Positions 7,079 through 15,845 are shown, numbered from the stretch's first letter. The stretch is DNA of 30,344 nt from JAFDVL01 sp043736395 (GCA_043736395.1 JAYTCQ010000221.1:1-30344), one strand, 5' to 3'. Notes: generated from the sequence alone by a model not told the origin. Program-made: numbers and translations.

Positions 7079-8009
7079 CGACGCGACTGAGATTATTCGT
7101 GCTATTCACGCTCTCAATAAAAATTTGATTCAGAGACGGTTCAACTAATTCAAAACGGCTGATGCTGGCTCCGGCATTGACCAAACGATGGAGTAAATCC
7201 TGTGGATTTGCTCCATTTTGCATGGTGATTTGCAGTTGATGATTGAGCGGCGCGATATTTTTTATCAAGAAAGTATCAGCTAAAATCTCGCCGTAGTTTT
7301 CAGCTTCAAGCGCAACTTTTTGCTCACTCTGCTTCAGCAAAAATTCACGTTTGACGGCACGGAGTTTTCCACTCACGATGCTCCGTCCGCGATTGACGAG
7401 GCAAATCGAATCGCACATCTGTTCCGCCTGTTCCATCAAATGCGTGGAGAAAATAATTGTCTTTCCTCGCGCCTTCATTTCCTGCACAATTTCTTTCAGC
7501 AAATTCGCATTGATCGGATCAAGTCCGGAAAATGGTTCATCTAAAATTACCAGATCAGGATCGTGCATGATCGTCGAAATGAATTGCACTTTTTGCTGCA
7601 TTCCTTTTGAGAGTTCTTCCCACTTGCGATTTTTCCATTCGGATAATTCGACGCGCTCCAACCATTGGTCAACAACGCTTTTGACCTTTGTTTTCGGGAC
7701 TCCTTTTAATAAGGCGAAAAATTCCAGTTGCTCGCCAACCTTCATTTTTTTATAAAGTCCGCGATCTTCCGGCAAATATCCGACGCGGTTTTGCAGCTCC
7801 GCGCTCATCTTTTCGCCGAACAAAAATACTTCGCCTTTGTCAGGCACGGTGATGTTCACGATCATCCGAATCGTAGTCGTTTTGCCTGCGCCATTCGGGC
7901 CGAGCAATCCAAAAATTGATCCAGGTTCGACTTCGAGTGACATTCCATCCACTGCCATGAAATTGCCGAAATATTTGCTAACGTTACGGACTGAAATTGT
8001 AGAAGTCAT
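7065..8009 (-). CDS. ABC transporter ATP-binding protein (NatA/YhaQ-like, ABC-2 type)
   Basis: The 314-residue ATPase has Walker A GPNGAGKTT (37-45), signature LSKGMQQ (133-139, the variant usual for this subfamily), Walker B DLVILDE (152-158) and the switch His190. A C-terminal tail of about 90 residues resembles the DUF4162 region of drug or Na+ export ATPases. It would power an ABC-2 type exporter at the inner membrane, but no permease gene lies on either side, so it is an orphan in this window. I start at ATG 8007-8009 (MTSTISV). The open frame to 8114 only translates heptamer element 2 and enters the DUF1080 gene. No Shine-Dalgarno precedes the start, because the whole 86-nt gap is repeat. 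The 3' end overlaps the converging TPR gene. Confidence 0.93.
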   Translation of the reverse strand: MTSTISVRNVSKYFGNFMAVDGMSLEVEPGSIFGLLGPNGAGKTTTIRMIVNITVPDKGEVFLFGEKMSAELQNRVGYLPEDRGLYKKMKVGEQLEFFALLKGVPKTKVKSVVDQWLERVELSEWKNRKWEELSKGMQQKVQFISTIMHDPDLVILDEPFSGLDPINANLLKEIVQEMKARGKTIIFSTHLMEQAEQMCDSICLVNRGRSIVSGKLRAVKREFLLKQSEQKVALEAENYGEILADTFLIKNIAPLNHQLQITMQNGANPQDLLHRLVNAGASISRFELVEPSLNQIFIESVNSTNNLSRVATEF

Positions 8010-8011
8010 AA

Positions 8012-8093
8012 GAGCAGGTGTCAGTTGTCGGGAGTTAGGCGTCAGATGTTCGTGGGATACTTCCCTGACACCCGACACCTGTCCCCTGTCACG
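8012..8093. repeat. Heptamer-phased palindromic repeat element 2 (word GTGTCAG/GTTGTCG)
   Basis: Degenerate 7-mers of the type GGTGTCA and GTTGTCG fill the left half, and their reverse complements (TGACACC, CGACACC) fill the right half. Perfect arms include 8015-8022 with 8074-8081 (CAGGTGTC) and, in another register, 8019-8025 with 8065-8071. The element occupies the complete gap between the DUF1080 stop (8096) and the ABC ATPase start (8009). Confidence 0.8.
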
Positions 8094-8095
8094 TA

Positions 8096-8842
8096 CTAAA
8101 GCGGTCTCACCCAAACATTTCGAAATCTGGTCGGGTTGTTGTGATCCTGTAATTTGATCGGGCCTTTCGCGGCATGGGCAATGTACACTGCCGGTTTATC
8201 ATTGAAAGTCTCGCCGTAAATTTCAGAATTATTCTGAACGAGGACTCCATTTTGCAGCACGGTCATCCTGGCTTTTTTCGTAGCTTTGCCCATTTCATCA
8301 AACTTCGGAGCCGTGAAAATTACATCATACGTTTGCCACTCACCCGGCTTGCGGCATACGTTCACGAGCGGTGCATGTTGTTTGTATATTGATCCGGCTT
8401 GACCGTGAAAATACGTCGGATTTTGATAGGAATCAAGCACCTGCAATTCATAATGTCCCATCAAAAAAACGCCACTGTTGCCGCGCCCCTGACTCTCGCC
8501 TTTAACTTCGGCAGGCGTAGCGAATTCGATGTGCAACTGGCAATCACCAAATTCCTGCTTCGTAGCAATGTCGCCGGATTTCGGAGCGACTTCCATAAAG
8601 CCATCTTTGACATTCCATTTGGCGTCGCTGCCGTCTTTTAAAGTTTTCCATCCGGATAAATCTTTGCCGTCAAAAAGGACAATCGCATCAGATGGTGGAT
8701 CGCCGACTTTAGCTGCGGGAGTAATGACAACAGGTTCTTTTTTGGGCGGGTCAAATGGCTTAAGTTCCTGGCTAATCGCTACGATGCCGAATGCAGCTAT
8801 GATGATGCAAGCAATGAAAATCGTGGGTTTGTTCAATTTCAT
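8096..8842 (-). CDS. DUF1080 (3-keto-disaccharide hydrolase-like) exported protein
   Basis: The 248-residue protein has an N-terminal hydrophobic segment (about residues 7-24), then a Pro-rich linker and a DUF1080 domain. The domain starts at FDGKDLSGWK (about 56-65) and contains the family-typical RGNSGVFLMGHYELQVLDS. It ends with the typical KGPIKLQDHNNPTRFRNVWVRPL. The fold is a concanavalin-like jelly roll; characterised members hydrolyse 3-keto-glycosides, though most DUF1080 proteins are uncharacterised. It is probably periplasmic, either anchored or cleaved after the hydrophobic segment. AAGGAG precedes ATG 8842 at good spacing. The same-strand ABC ATPase follows after an 86-nt gap made entirely of repeat. 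Heptamer element 3 lies immediately upstream of its ribosome-binding site. Confidence 0.92.
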   Translation of the reverse strand: MKLNKPTIFIACIIIAAFGIVAISQELKPFDPPKKEPVVITPAAKVGDPPSDAIVLFDGKDLSGWKTLKDGSDAKWNVKDGFMEVAPKSGDIATKQEFGDCQLHIEFATPAEVKGESQGRGNSGVFLMGHYELQVLDSYQNPTYFHGQAGSIYKQHAPLVNVCRKPGEWQTYDVIFTAPKFDEMGKATKKARMTVLQNGVLVQNNSEIYGETFNDKPAVYIAHAAKGPIKLQDHNNPTRFRNVWVRPL

Positions 8843-8857
8843 AAATTCTCCTTATTA

Positions 8858-8931
8858 GTTTCGGGTTTTGAGTTCCGAGGAGGAATGAAGGAATCAGTTT
8901 CTCAAAACATGAAACTTCAACCTCGAAACTC
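8858..8931. repeat. Heptamer-phased palindromic repeat element 3 (word GTTTCGA)
   Basis: The left half reads GTTTCGG, GTTTTGA, GTTCCGA (8858-8878). The right half (8901-8931) read in reverse complement gives GTTTCGA, GGTTGAA, GTTTCAT, GTTTTGA. The phase is exactly 7 nt throughout both halves. The element sits just upstream of the DUF1080 ribosome-binding site. A short direct repeat TGTAGCGAA (two copies) follows at 8932-8950. Confidence 0.8.
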
Positions 8932-9619
8932 TGTAGCGAAGTGTAGCGAAAGATGTTTCGGAAAGCGAGAATGATAAATTCGAAGCAAAGAAAAGTCTTG
9001 AAAAATATTTATTCCCAAAATTAAAATTGTTGTGACCATTGACGCAACCTTAGACTAATAGTAATTTTAATTCACAGGAAATTAAATCCCACGTGCTACT
9101 GGAATAGCGTCCTCTTTCTGATGCGCTCTCCTCACGCGGCAACGCCGAAATGGTACAGCGTTCCCATGTTATTCCGTGTTCGAAAGATGGACAATTCTCT
9201 TTTAATAATGGAAAACGAAATATCCTGATTTGCGTTCCTTTCAGAAAACTTTGAAATACAAGGATACGCTGACATGCGATTGACTCAAGGATAGATTGAC
9301 AGGAAAGCGAACGAAACTAGATTGAACTCATTCATTACTAGAAAAGGCGATTTTCCAGTACATTTGCTATCTTGATCGCATAGAACGTTAAGATGAGTAA
9401 ACTGTTTTTTACAGCGTAGCGCTTTTCCAGACTTTTAGATTCACCACTTCCCCTAATTTAATACAGAAAACCTTTGTTCCACTTACAAAGTTGACCTGTT
9501 GTCAATAATTACTACCTCAATGGGCAAAGCTGTGCCAGGGCCAATACCTGACCATTGGTGCCCCAATTTATTTCTTTTCTACTTTCACAACAGTAGATTT
9601 ATTTCAGGAGAGTGTGCAA
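8932..9619. other. Gene-free stretch upstream of the M36 protease gene
   Basis: This stretch of almost 700 nt between the DUF1080 and M36 protease genes is AT-rich, and I found no open frame worth calling. It must hold the protease promoter. TTGACC at 9491-9496 has no matching -10 at 17 nt. A weakly structured patch at 9522-9563 (5-bp pairs GGGCA/TGCCC and CCAAT/ATTGG) lies about 60 nt before the start, but it matches no riboswitch class I know. AGGAG at 9606-9610 is the ribosome-binding site for ATG 9620. Confidence 0.5.
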
Positions 9620-12600
9620 ATGAAAACTAAGCTCAAGCAGCTTAAGAAAATGACATGGGGAATTGCCTGTGTCGTGCTAGCAGTTTTAGCGATAATCTTT
9701 GTGCAGGATCGCCTCCGATCTGCCCAAGCGTCGCAAGCAGCAACAGCAACCAAGACAAAATCGTCTGACAGTAATTACGATATTCGTGAAGAGTTGAGTG
9801 ATGAGGCGCAAACCGTGAAGAACCGCCACAACCAAAAACTCAATGCATCTCAAAAACAGCGAAAGGCGCAGCTTGCGTCCGCGCGGCAAAGGGCCAAAAC
9901 CAATTTGTCAGGACAGATTCCCGGACTTGAAGTGCAGCTCAGTAAAACCGGATCAGCAGAAATTGTTGGGGTTGAGAACGGCCCCAGAAAAACTTTGACG
10001 CGGGGATCAGCCGAGGATCACGAAAAGATCGTTCGTGACTTTGTCAGTAAGAATGCGGACTTGTACGGGTTGACCGCACAGCAAGCCGCGCAGCTAAAAA
10101 AGATTTCGGCGTACACAAATCCGAACGGAAACATGTCGTGGGTGGAACTGCGACAAGAGATCAATGGAGTCCCGGTTTTTCAGGGTGGAATGTTAGGCGC
10201 GATGACAAGAAATGGCGAATTGCTTCGGACGGCAGGTAGATTGGCTTCCTCGGTTGTAGATAGCAGTACAGTTACTAGCAATTCCACCGAAGCCGCCGCT
10301 GCTGTGGTCAAAGCCGCTGCCACAATTGGCATGACCATCAACTCGGCAGACCTGGTTCTCAAAGAATCATTACCCGATGGCACAAGTTTTATTTTTGAGC
10401 CTGGCCCCTTTGCCGATGAGATCAAAGTAGAGACAGTGTATTTTCCGCTGGAGGAAGGCCTTGTCGCTAAAGCGTGGTCAATGGTGTTGTGGCAGGAAAC
10501 CCCAGCTTATTACACCATCGTTGACGCAGAAAGTGGTGACCTGCTTTGGCGCAAGAACATTACCAACGAACAGACCCAACCGGCGACGTTCTCAGTCTAT
10601 GACGGAGACAGTCCGTCACCACTGTCTCCGACCAATGCCTTTCCAGGCTCAGGGATTCAGGGTGCGGGGATTGCGCGCACAAATTTTACCCTCGTCAGTG
10701 AATTGCCAGCTTTTAATAATTTGGGTTGGATCACTGATGGCGGCAACACGACCACTGGCAACAACGTTGATGCCGGATTGGACGTTGTTACACCTAACGG
10801 GATTGATGCAGCAGGTCGGCCTACTGGTTCACCTGCCCGCGTCTTCGATTTCCCCTATAATCCTGGGCCGCTTGGCGGTGATGCTCCCAACGGAGCGAAT
10901 TATCGGGCAGGCGCTGTCACGAATCTGTTCTTCTGGTCAAATCGTTATCACGACCGCCTTTATGAAGTGGGATTCACCGAAGCATCAAGAAACTTTCAAG
11001 GGAACAACTTTGGGCGGGGCGGTGCTGGTAACGACTTTGTGCGCGCTGAAGCGCAGGATTTTAATGGCACCAACAACGCCAATTTCTCAACGCCTCCAGA
11101 TGGTACGCTGCCCCGCATGCAGATGTACCTCTGGCCTGGCCCGAATCCTGATCGTGATGGTGATCTGGATATAGAAATCGTTATCCACGAACTAACGCAC
11201 GGCACATCGAATCGCTTGCACAGCAATGCCAGTGGCTTGAACGTGACAATCAGCGGTGGGATGGGCGAAGGCTGGTCCGATTTTTACGCCCGCGCGATTC
11301 TATCTTCGGCGGATGAAAATGTTGATGGGATTTTCACCATGGGCGGTTATGCCACCAACCTGGCAATTGCGGGCTACACAGACAACTATTATTACGGCAT
11401 CCGACGCTTCCCCTATGCTGTAAAAACAAATGTGGGGCCAAACGGCAAGCCGCATAACCCCTTAACCTTTGCTGACATTGACCCGAACAAAATTGATCTG
11501 ACGGACGGCGCTTACGCGCGTGGCCCGTTCGGACTTGGCGGACGTTTGGGAGCCGTTGCCGTGCATAACATCGGCGAACTCTGGTGTATGTCATTGCTGG
11601 AAGTGCGCGCGCGTATCATTCATCGAATGGGTTACGTGGCAGGCAATCAGCGGATGATGCAACTTGTGACCGACGCGATGAAACTTGATCCGGTAAGTCC
11701 AAACCTGCTCGATGGTCGTAACTCACTGTTAACAGCGGATGTGGCATTTGGTAGCGAAGACGCGCTGGACATTTGGGCGGGCTTTGCCACTCGTGGCATG
11801 GGCTTGGGCGCAAGCATTGTTTCCGCCACGAACCATAACACAAAAGAATCCTTTGATTATCCGATTCCAGGGATGGGCGCGGTGACTGCAACCGATTCCA
11901 CGTGCGATGCGAATAATACTCCGGATGTGGGCGAAGTTATGTCGCTTTCGATACCGCTCACCAATCCACTCACACAAGACCTGACAGGTGTCTCGGCGCA
12001 AGTAGTCGGCGGCGGCACAGCCAGCTACGGAACTATCGCATCTGGCGCGACCGTTTCGCAAAACATCAGCTACCGCATTCCAACCGGCTCTGTTTGCGGC
12101 AGCAAATTGACAGTGAGCGTAATCGTCACCAGCAATCTTGGTGTAGAAACCAAGACTTTCCCGTTACAGCTTGGCACTCCTACCTCAATCTTCGCCCAGA
12201 ATTTTGACGGCGTGACCGCGCCCGCGCTGCCCGCCGGATGGACAACCAGCACAACCGGTTCACAGCCTTTATGGGTGACATCAACGACGGCCAGCGATAC
12301 TGCCCCGAATGTGGCGTCTACGACCTTTGCGGCCACGACAGGGATTAACCAACTGCTCACTCCCAGTATTGCCCTGACTAGCGGAAACGCTCAACTGACC
12401 TTCCGTCACAGCTACAATTCAGAATTTGCGTGGGACGGCGGTGTGCTTGAGATCAGCATCAACGGCGGCGCGTTCACGGACATTGTAGATGCGGGCGGAA
12501 GCTTTGAGACCGGCGGATACAATTGGGCCTTGAATCGTACGGCGGACGGAAACACGAACGCACTACAGAGCCGCGCGGCCTGGACTGGAAATTCCGGCGG

Positions 12601-13774
12601 CTTCATCACGACGACAGCAAACCTGCCCGCAGCGGCGGCAGGGCAGAACATCCAATTGCGGTTCCGTGCCGGATCGGATAGCAGTACCACGGTGACGAAT
12701 TCGCATTGGCGCGTTGACAGCATTGTGCTGAATCAATTCCAGTGCGCCTCCATCCCGACGACTACTTCGAGTGTCACCGCGACGCCAACCCAGTATAGCG
12801 ATCAGACAACCCTGAGTGCGACAGTCAGCGCGGGCTGCACTACGCCAACCGGATCAGTCCAGTTCAGCGTCAACGGTAGCCCGGTAGGCTCCGCGTCAGT
12901 GAACAGCAGTGGTATTGCCTCATTAGCAGTTACGATTAACCTGCCAGCAGGCAGCTATGCTGTCGCTGCCTCGTTTGTCAGCTCAAATCCGTACTATCAG
13001 AATAGCTCTGGTGCAGGGACATTACTTGTGAGTAGGGAAAATGCGGTGGTAACGCCATCCGCATCAAATCCAACGGCAGTCAAAGTCAACACGGCAGGAG
13101 GCACGGCTGGCCCCATCACAATCGCGGCGGCAATCGTCGAAGAGAGTGATGGCAGTCCGGGCAATATCTCCAATGCTGTTCCCGTTACGATTACGTTGTC
13201 CCCCGTGGGACCAGGTTCTTCTTACACACAAACCGTGCCGAGTGGCAGTGGCGGTGGTGTAGGCGGGACGCTGAATGTCAGTGCCACGTTCACGAACGTA
13301 GCAGTAAACGTTTACGACGTGACGATTTCCATCGGCGGAAATTATTACACAGGATCGGGGAATACAGTGCTGGCGGTGTATGACCCTTCACTTGGTTTCG
13401 TTACTGGTGGCGGTACGATTATCCATAATGGGTACTTGGCTAATTTTGGCCTCAACATCAAATACCTCAAGAATGGAAATGCGCAAGGATCGCTGCTTTA
13501 TATCGAGCACCGTCCCACGGGGGACGTGAAGGTGAAGAGCAATGCGTTGCAAACGCTTTCGATTGCGGGTAACACCGGAATCGCCTTAGGCAAAGCGACG
13601 CTTAATGGGGTTGGAAATTACAGTTTCCGCGCCACAGTCGTAGACAACGGCGAGCCGGGCATAAACGATCAATTTGGACTTCAGCTTACGTCCCCAGGTG
13701 GAAGTGCTGTCTCGGATCTGACGTTCCTCCCCATCACCTTAACCGGAGGTAATATTCAAGTACCGAAAAACTAA
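9620..13774 (+). CDS. Secreted M36 (fungalysin-type) metalloprotease with Ig-like C-terminal region
   Basis: The 1384-residue protein has a signal or anchor helix (about 12-28) and a charged segment, followed by an FTP-type propeptide and a PepSY-like region (about 80-310). The M36 catalytic domain carries H523-E-L-T-H527 followed by GMGEGWSD with Glu550. The zinc ligands and general base are therefore all present. A jelly-roll-like region follows (about 855-1035, starting FAQNFDGVTAPALPAGW). After it come a bacterial Ig-like domain (about 1045-1125, TPTGSVQFSVNG) and a further beta-rich tail without an obvious sorting signal. It is probably an extracellular endopeptidase activated by removal of its propeptide. 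I chose ATG 9620 over GTG 9614 because AGGAG is 9 nt upstream of the ATG. A terminator follows directly, so the gene is monocistronic. Confidence 0.95.
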   Translation: MKTKLKQLKKMTWGIACVVLAVLAIIFVQDRLRSAQASQAATATKTKSSDSNYDIREELSDEAQTVKNRHNQKLNASQKQRKAQLASARQRAKTNLSGQIPGLEVQLSKTGSAEIVGVENGPRKTLTRGSAEDHEKIVRDFVSKNADLYGLTAQQAAQLKKISAYTNPNGNMSWVELRQEINGVPVFQGGMLGAMTRNGELLRTAGRLASSVVDSSTVTSNSTEAAAAVVKAAATIGMTINSADLVLKESLPDGTSFIFEPGPFADEIKVETVYFPLEEGLVAKAWSMVLWQETPAYYTIVDAESGDLLWRKNITNEQTQPATFSVYDGDSPSPLSPTNAFPGSGIQGAGIARTNFTLVSELPAFNNLGWITDGGNTTTGNNVDAGLDVVTPNGIDAAGRPTGSPARVFDFPYNPGPLGGDAPNGANYRAGAVTNLFFWSNRYHDRLYEVGFTEASRNFQGNNFGRGGAGNDFVRAEAQDFNGTNNANFSTPPDGTLPRMQMYLWPGPNPDRDGDLDIEIVIHELTHGTSNRLHSNASGLNVTISGGMGEGWSDFYARAILSSADENVDGIFTMGGYATNLAIAGYTDNYYYGIRRFPYAVKTNVGPNGKPHNPLTFADIDPNKIDLTDGAYARGPFGLGGRLGAVAVHNIGELWCMSLLEVRARIIHRMGYVAGNQRMMQLVTDAMKLDPVSPNLLDGRNSLLTADVAFGSEDALDIWAGFATRGMGLGASIVSATNHNTKESFDYPIPGMGAVTATDSTCDANNTPDVGEVMSLSIPLTNPLTQDLTGVSAQVVGGGTASYGTIASGATVSQNISYRIPTGSVCGSKLTVSVIVTSNLGVETKTFPLQLGTPTSIFAQNFDGVTAPALPAGWTTSTTGSQPLWVTSTTASDTAPNVASTTFAATTGINQLLTPSIALTSGNAQLTFRHSYNSEFAWDGGVLEISINGGAFTDIVDAGGSFETGGYNWALNRTADGNTNALQSRAAWTGNSGGFITTTANLPAAAAGQNIQLRFRAGSDSSTTVTNSHWRVDSIVLNQFQCASIPTTTSSVTATPTQYSDQTTLSATVSAGCTTPTGSVQFSVNGSPVGSASVNSSGIASLAVTINLPAGSYAVAASFVSSNPYYQNSSGAGTLLVSRENAVVTPSASNPTAVKVNTAGGTAGPITIAAAIVEESDGSPGNISNAVPVTITLSPVGPGSSYTQTVPSGSGGGVGGTLNVSATFTNVAVNVYDVTISIGGNYYTGSGNTVLAVYDPSLGFVTGGGTIIHNGYLANFGLNIKYLKNGNAQGSLLYIEHRPTGDVKVKSNALQTLSIAGNTGIALGKATLNGVGNYSFRATVVDNGEPGINDQFGLQLTSPGGSAVSDLTFLPITLTGGNIQVPKN

Positions 13775-13792
13775 ACAAATCAAAAGAAATAC

Positions 13793-13850
13793 GGGGAAGT
13801 CTCGTCAGGTTTGGAAGAATTACCAGGGACTGACTGACTTCCCCATTTTT
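13793..13850 (+). terminator. Intrinsic terminator of the M36 protease gene
   Basis: GGGGAAGTC at 13793-13801 pairs with GACTTCCCC at 13836-13844. The stem extends inward through GTCAG (13804-13808) and CTGAC (13830-13834) across a small internal loop, and is followed by ATTTTTT. It starts about 20 nt after the protease stop. Confidence 0.92.
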
Positions 13851-13962
13851 TCGGACTTTCATTAAGCTTTCAGAGAATTGCTGCTCGATCATAATCTAGT
13901 CCTATGTTGGGGAGATGAAAATTCAAATCCAAAAACGCTATAGTATTAGCTAACCGAATTGT

Positions 13963-14166
13963 AACTCATGTTACGCGGTCGAAATCTTGGATTTACGCTT
14001 GACATTAAAAATACACGCTTTTAATAAGGGTTTTGAAGATCACCCATTTGGCATAACTTTTTCGTGACTAACGACTTACCAAATTGTCAAGCGCGCAAGC
14101 CCTGATTTTGCAGGCACTTGAAAAAATCAAATGAAAAGCTTATTTTTTCACCGCGTAACATGAGTT
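13963..14166. mobile_element. Putative MITE-like element with 17-bp terminal inverted repeats
   Basis: AACTCATGTTACGCGGT at 13963-13979 recurs as its perfect reverse complement at 14150-14166, enclosing about 170 AT-rich bases without an open frame. The size, perfect ends and non-coding interior fit a non-autonomous transposon-derived element. I do not see a clear target-site duplication and do not recognise the IS family. The interior carries the near-consensus promoter at 13999-14027 and a second CGCTTGACA in inverted orientation (14085-14093). The right end lies 37 nt before the start of the lipoprotein gene. An alternative reading is a large regulatory inverted repeat. Confidence 0.55.
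13999..14027 (+). promoter_or_regulatory. Near-consensus housekeeping promoter inside the TIR element
   Basis: TTGACA at 13999-14004, a 17-nt spacer, then TAATAA at 14022-14027. This is the best sigma-70-type match I found in the window. It points toward the lipoprotein gene (start 14204), which would then have a leader of about 170 nt carrying the right terminal repeat. Confidence 0.55.
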
Positions 14167-14203
14167 GTAAGATACGATGGTTTGTCTCGGAGGCATATCG
14201 AGT

Positions 14204-14614
14204 ATGAGCATTAAAATATTTCTTGTTGTGATGATGGCAATATTCAGTTGTTCACAACGATCCGGTGTGGCACGAAGTCTGGCAATGGATCAGGAATTCG
14301 ATCTCAAGATCGGGCAGGAGCTATCGGTTCCAGACGCAGACCTGACTATTAGTTTTGATTCGGTAGCGGAAGACTCACGATGTCCACTAGGCGTAAGTTG
14401 TATCTGGTCAGGGAATGCGGCAGTCATTGTAAAATTAAGAAAAGCCAAAGGGGATTCTTCTACTGTCAAACTTAATACGGATGTGGAACCGAAGGAGTAC
14501 GCCATTGGGGCATATAAGCTCATTCTCGTCCGTCTGACTCCCTATCCAAAGCAAGATGTGAGCATCAAGAAAAAAGATTATGTGGCTGTGTTTGTGGTCC
14601 GGAAGGCGTCCTGA
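14204..14614 (+). CDS. Putative lipoprotein with SRCPxGVxCIW motif
   Basis: The 136-residue protein begins with a short basic/hydrophobic signal and a lipobox-like AIFSC (Cys16), so it is probably a lipoprotein. The mature part has the segment DSRCPLGVSCIWSGNA. I have seen this pattern in many uncharacterised bacterial lipoproteins, but its function is unknown to me. The rest is beta-strand rich. GGAGG at 14189-14193 with 10 nt spacing selects ATG 14204; the open frame reaches 14177 without support. It lies just downstream of the TIR element, which may supply its promoter, and converges on the acyltransferase gene with a 49-nt gap. Confidence 0.75.
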   Translation: MSIKIFLVVMMAIFSCSQRSGVARSLAMDQEFDLKIGQELSVPDADLTISFDSVAEDSRCPLGVSCIWSGNAAVIVKLRKAKGDSSTVKLNTDVEPKEYAIGAYKLILVRLTPYPKQDVSIKKKDYVAVFVVRKAS

Positions 14615-14663
14615 TTGGTTTGATTCAGGAATAGATTGCTAAAACCTTTAGTCGTTCAGGTCA

Positions 14664-15845
14664 TCATTTTCGTTGGAATACAAAGCGCCACATTAACCCT
14701 GCGAGAGGGGCTGTTCGGTCCAAGTTTATTTCCGAGGGGCGAAGCGTTAGTGAAAACGGCTTTTCAACTAAGACGAATAGAATAGTAGATGAAACAAACG
14801 TCAAAAGAAAAGCCAGTGGTAACCAAACCCAGAAACAAAATTGAGGCGTCAGCCACGATGGGCACGCGACACTTAAAAATTTAACCATCGCTTTGAGCGT
14901 CAGGCCATGAATTAAATAATAGGAATAACTAATGTTACCCGGCCATCGAATCAGGCTCCAGGAGAAGACCTTCTGCGCAACTGTACCAGCTTGAAAAGCG
15001 ATCAAAAGTAAGAGACCAAATCCAATAAATAACGTTGGTATCTTGGCATACCAGTTATGGTCAAGAAAGAATTTATAGGCTGGAAAGCTCAATAAAACGA
15101 GGACAGTGAAAAACACTTCTATCCCAGGATATTTTAGGACGGATAAGTTTTGAAATTTTACAATCTCGTAGACCATAATACCCGCCACAAACATTACTAA
15201 TCTCGGATGAACATACCATTGGCAACAAAATAGAATGAGAGCTGCGACACCCAAAAAGAAAACTATTCGACGACTGCTTTGCCAGTTGCGCATCCCGGTA
15301 AATCCAACGATAAACGGAATCACCAAATAAAAGAAAAGTTCGTAACTCAACGACCAGGAAACAGTAATGATCGGGTTAATCGGGAACACGCCGGGAAGCA
15401 ATAAAACATTGGCAACAATATATGTAAATCCATTCCAGAACCCGGATGGAATTTTACTTTCCAATGGAAAGACTTTGCTGAAAATCAGGTAAATTGTCAG
15501 GACAAATAAAAAGGTTGGGTAAATACGTTGAACTCGTCTCTTAATAAACTTGCGATAGTCTACTGATTTTGAAAGCACAGCTCCATAAATCAAATATCCA
15601 CTCAGTGCAAAAAATAAATCTACTCCACAATTTCCTGCTACCGCCGCGTAACTCACGATATTGAAAAGCACCGACGAGCCAGCAAGATAATCACTGAAAA
15701 TCGCACCGAAATGCACAAGGAAAACAAGTCCTACTGCTAAACCTCGCAAGCCTTCCATCGCTAGAATTCTGGGAGTTGTTGCTGAATGCTCTGGCTCATA
15801 AATATTTGATATTTTTGAAAGATGTCGCCCAATAAAAGTCTCCAT
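14664..15845 (-). CDS. Membrane acyltransferase (acyltransferase 3 / OafA-YrhL family)
   Basis: The 393-residue polytopic inner-membrane protein carries the family hallmarks AMEGLRGLAVGLVFLVHF (residues 29-46, with the conserved Arg34 and His45) and GVDLFFALSGYLIYG. About ten hydrophobic helices follow, and the length is normal for the family. Members transfer acetyl or other acyl groups to sugars of O-antigen, capsule, peptidoglycan or small molecules; the acceptor cannot be told here. I chose ATG 15843-15845 because AAGGA lies 12 nt upstream; a GTG at 15854 would be only 3 nt from it. It is a single gene, with a palindrome (15871-15910) immediately upstream. Together with the glycosyltransferases at 20879 and 28567 it suggests surface glycan synthesis. 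Confidence 0.93.
   Translation of the reverse strand: METFIGRHLSKISNIYEPEHSATTPRILAMEGLRGLAVGLVFLVHFGAIFSDYLAGSSVLFNIVSYAAVAGNCGVDLFFALSGYLIYGAVLSKSVDYRKFIKRRVQRIYPTFLFVLTIYLIFSKVFPLESKIPSGFWNGFTYIVANVLLLPGVFPINPIITVSWSLSYELFFYLVIPFIVGFTGMRNWQSSRRIVFFLGVAALILFCCQWYVHPRLVMFVAGIMVYEIVKFQNLSVLKYPGIEVFFTVLVLLSFPAYKFFLDHNWYAKIPTLFIGFGLLLLIAFQAGTVAQKVFSWSLIRWPGNISYSYYLIHGLTLKAMVKFLSVACPSWLTPQFCFWVWLPLAFLLTFVSSTILFVLVEKPFSLTLRPSEINLDRTAPLAGLMWRFVFQRK

Noticed and set aside
7837..8157. Plus-strand frame antisense to the ABC ATPase and element 2
   Set aside because: It is a shadow of the conserved Walker A region and of the repeat.
9522..9563. Possible riboswitch-like fold in the M36 protease leader
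   Set aside because: Only 5-bp pairs form, and the sequence matches neither c-di-GMP nor any other riboswitch core I know.
10461..11174. Second-frame open reading frame of 237 residues inside the protease gene
   Set aside because: It overlaps the conserved M36 propeptide and catalytic domain and has no start signal or recognisable domain.
13905..13940. tRNA-like TTCAAATCC
   Set aside because: No acceptor or anticodon arms can be drawn around it.
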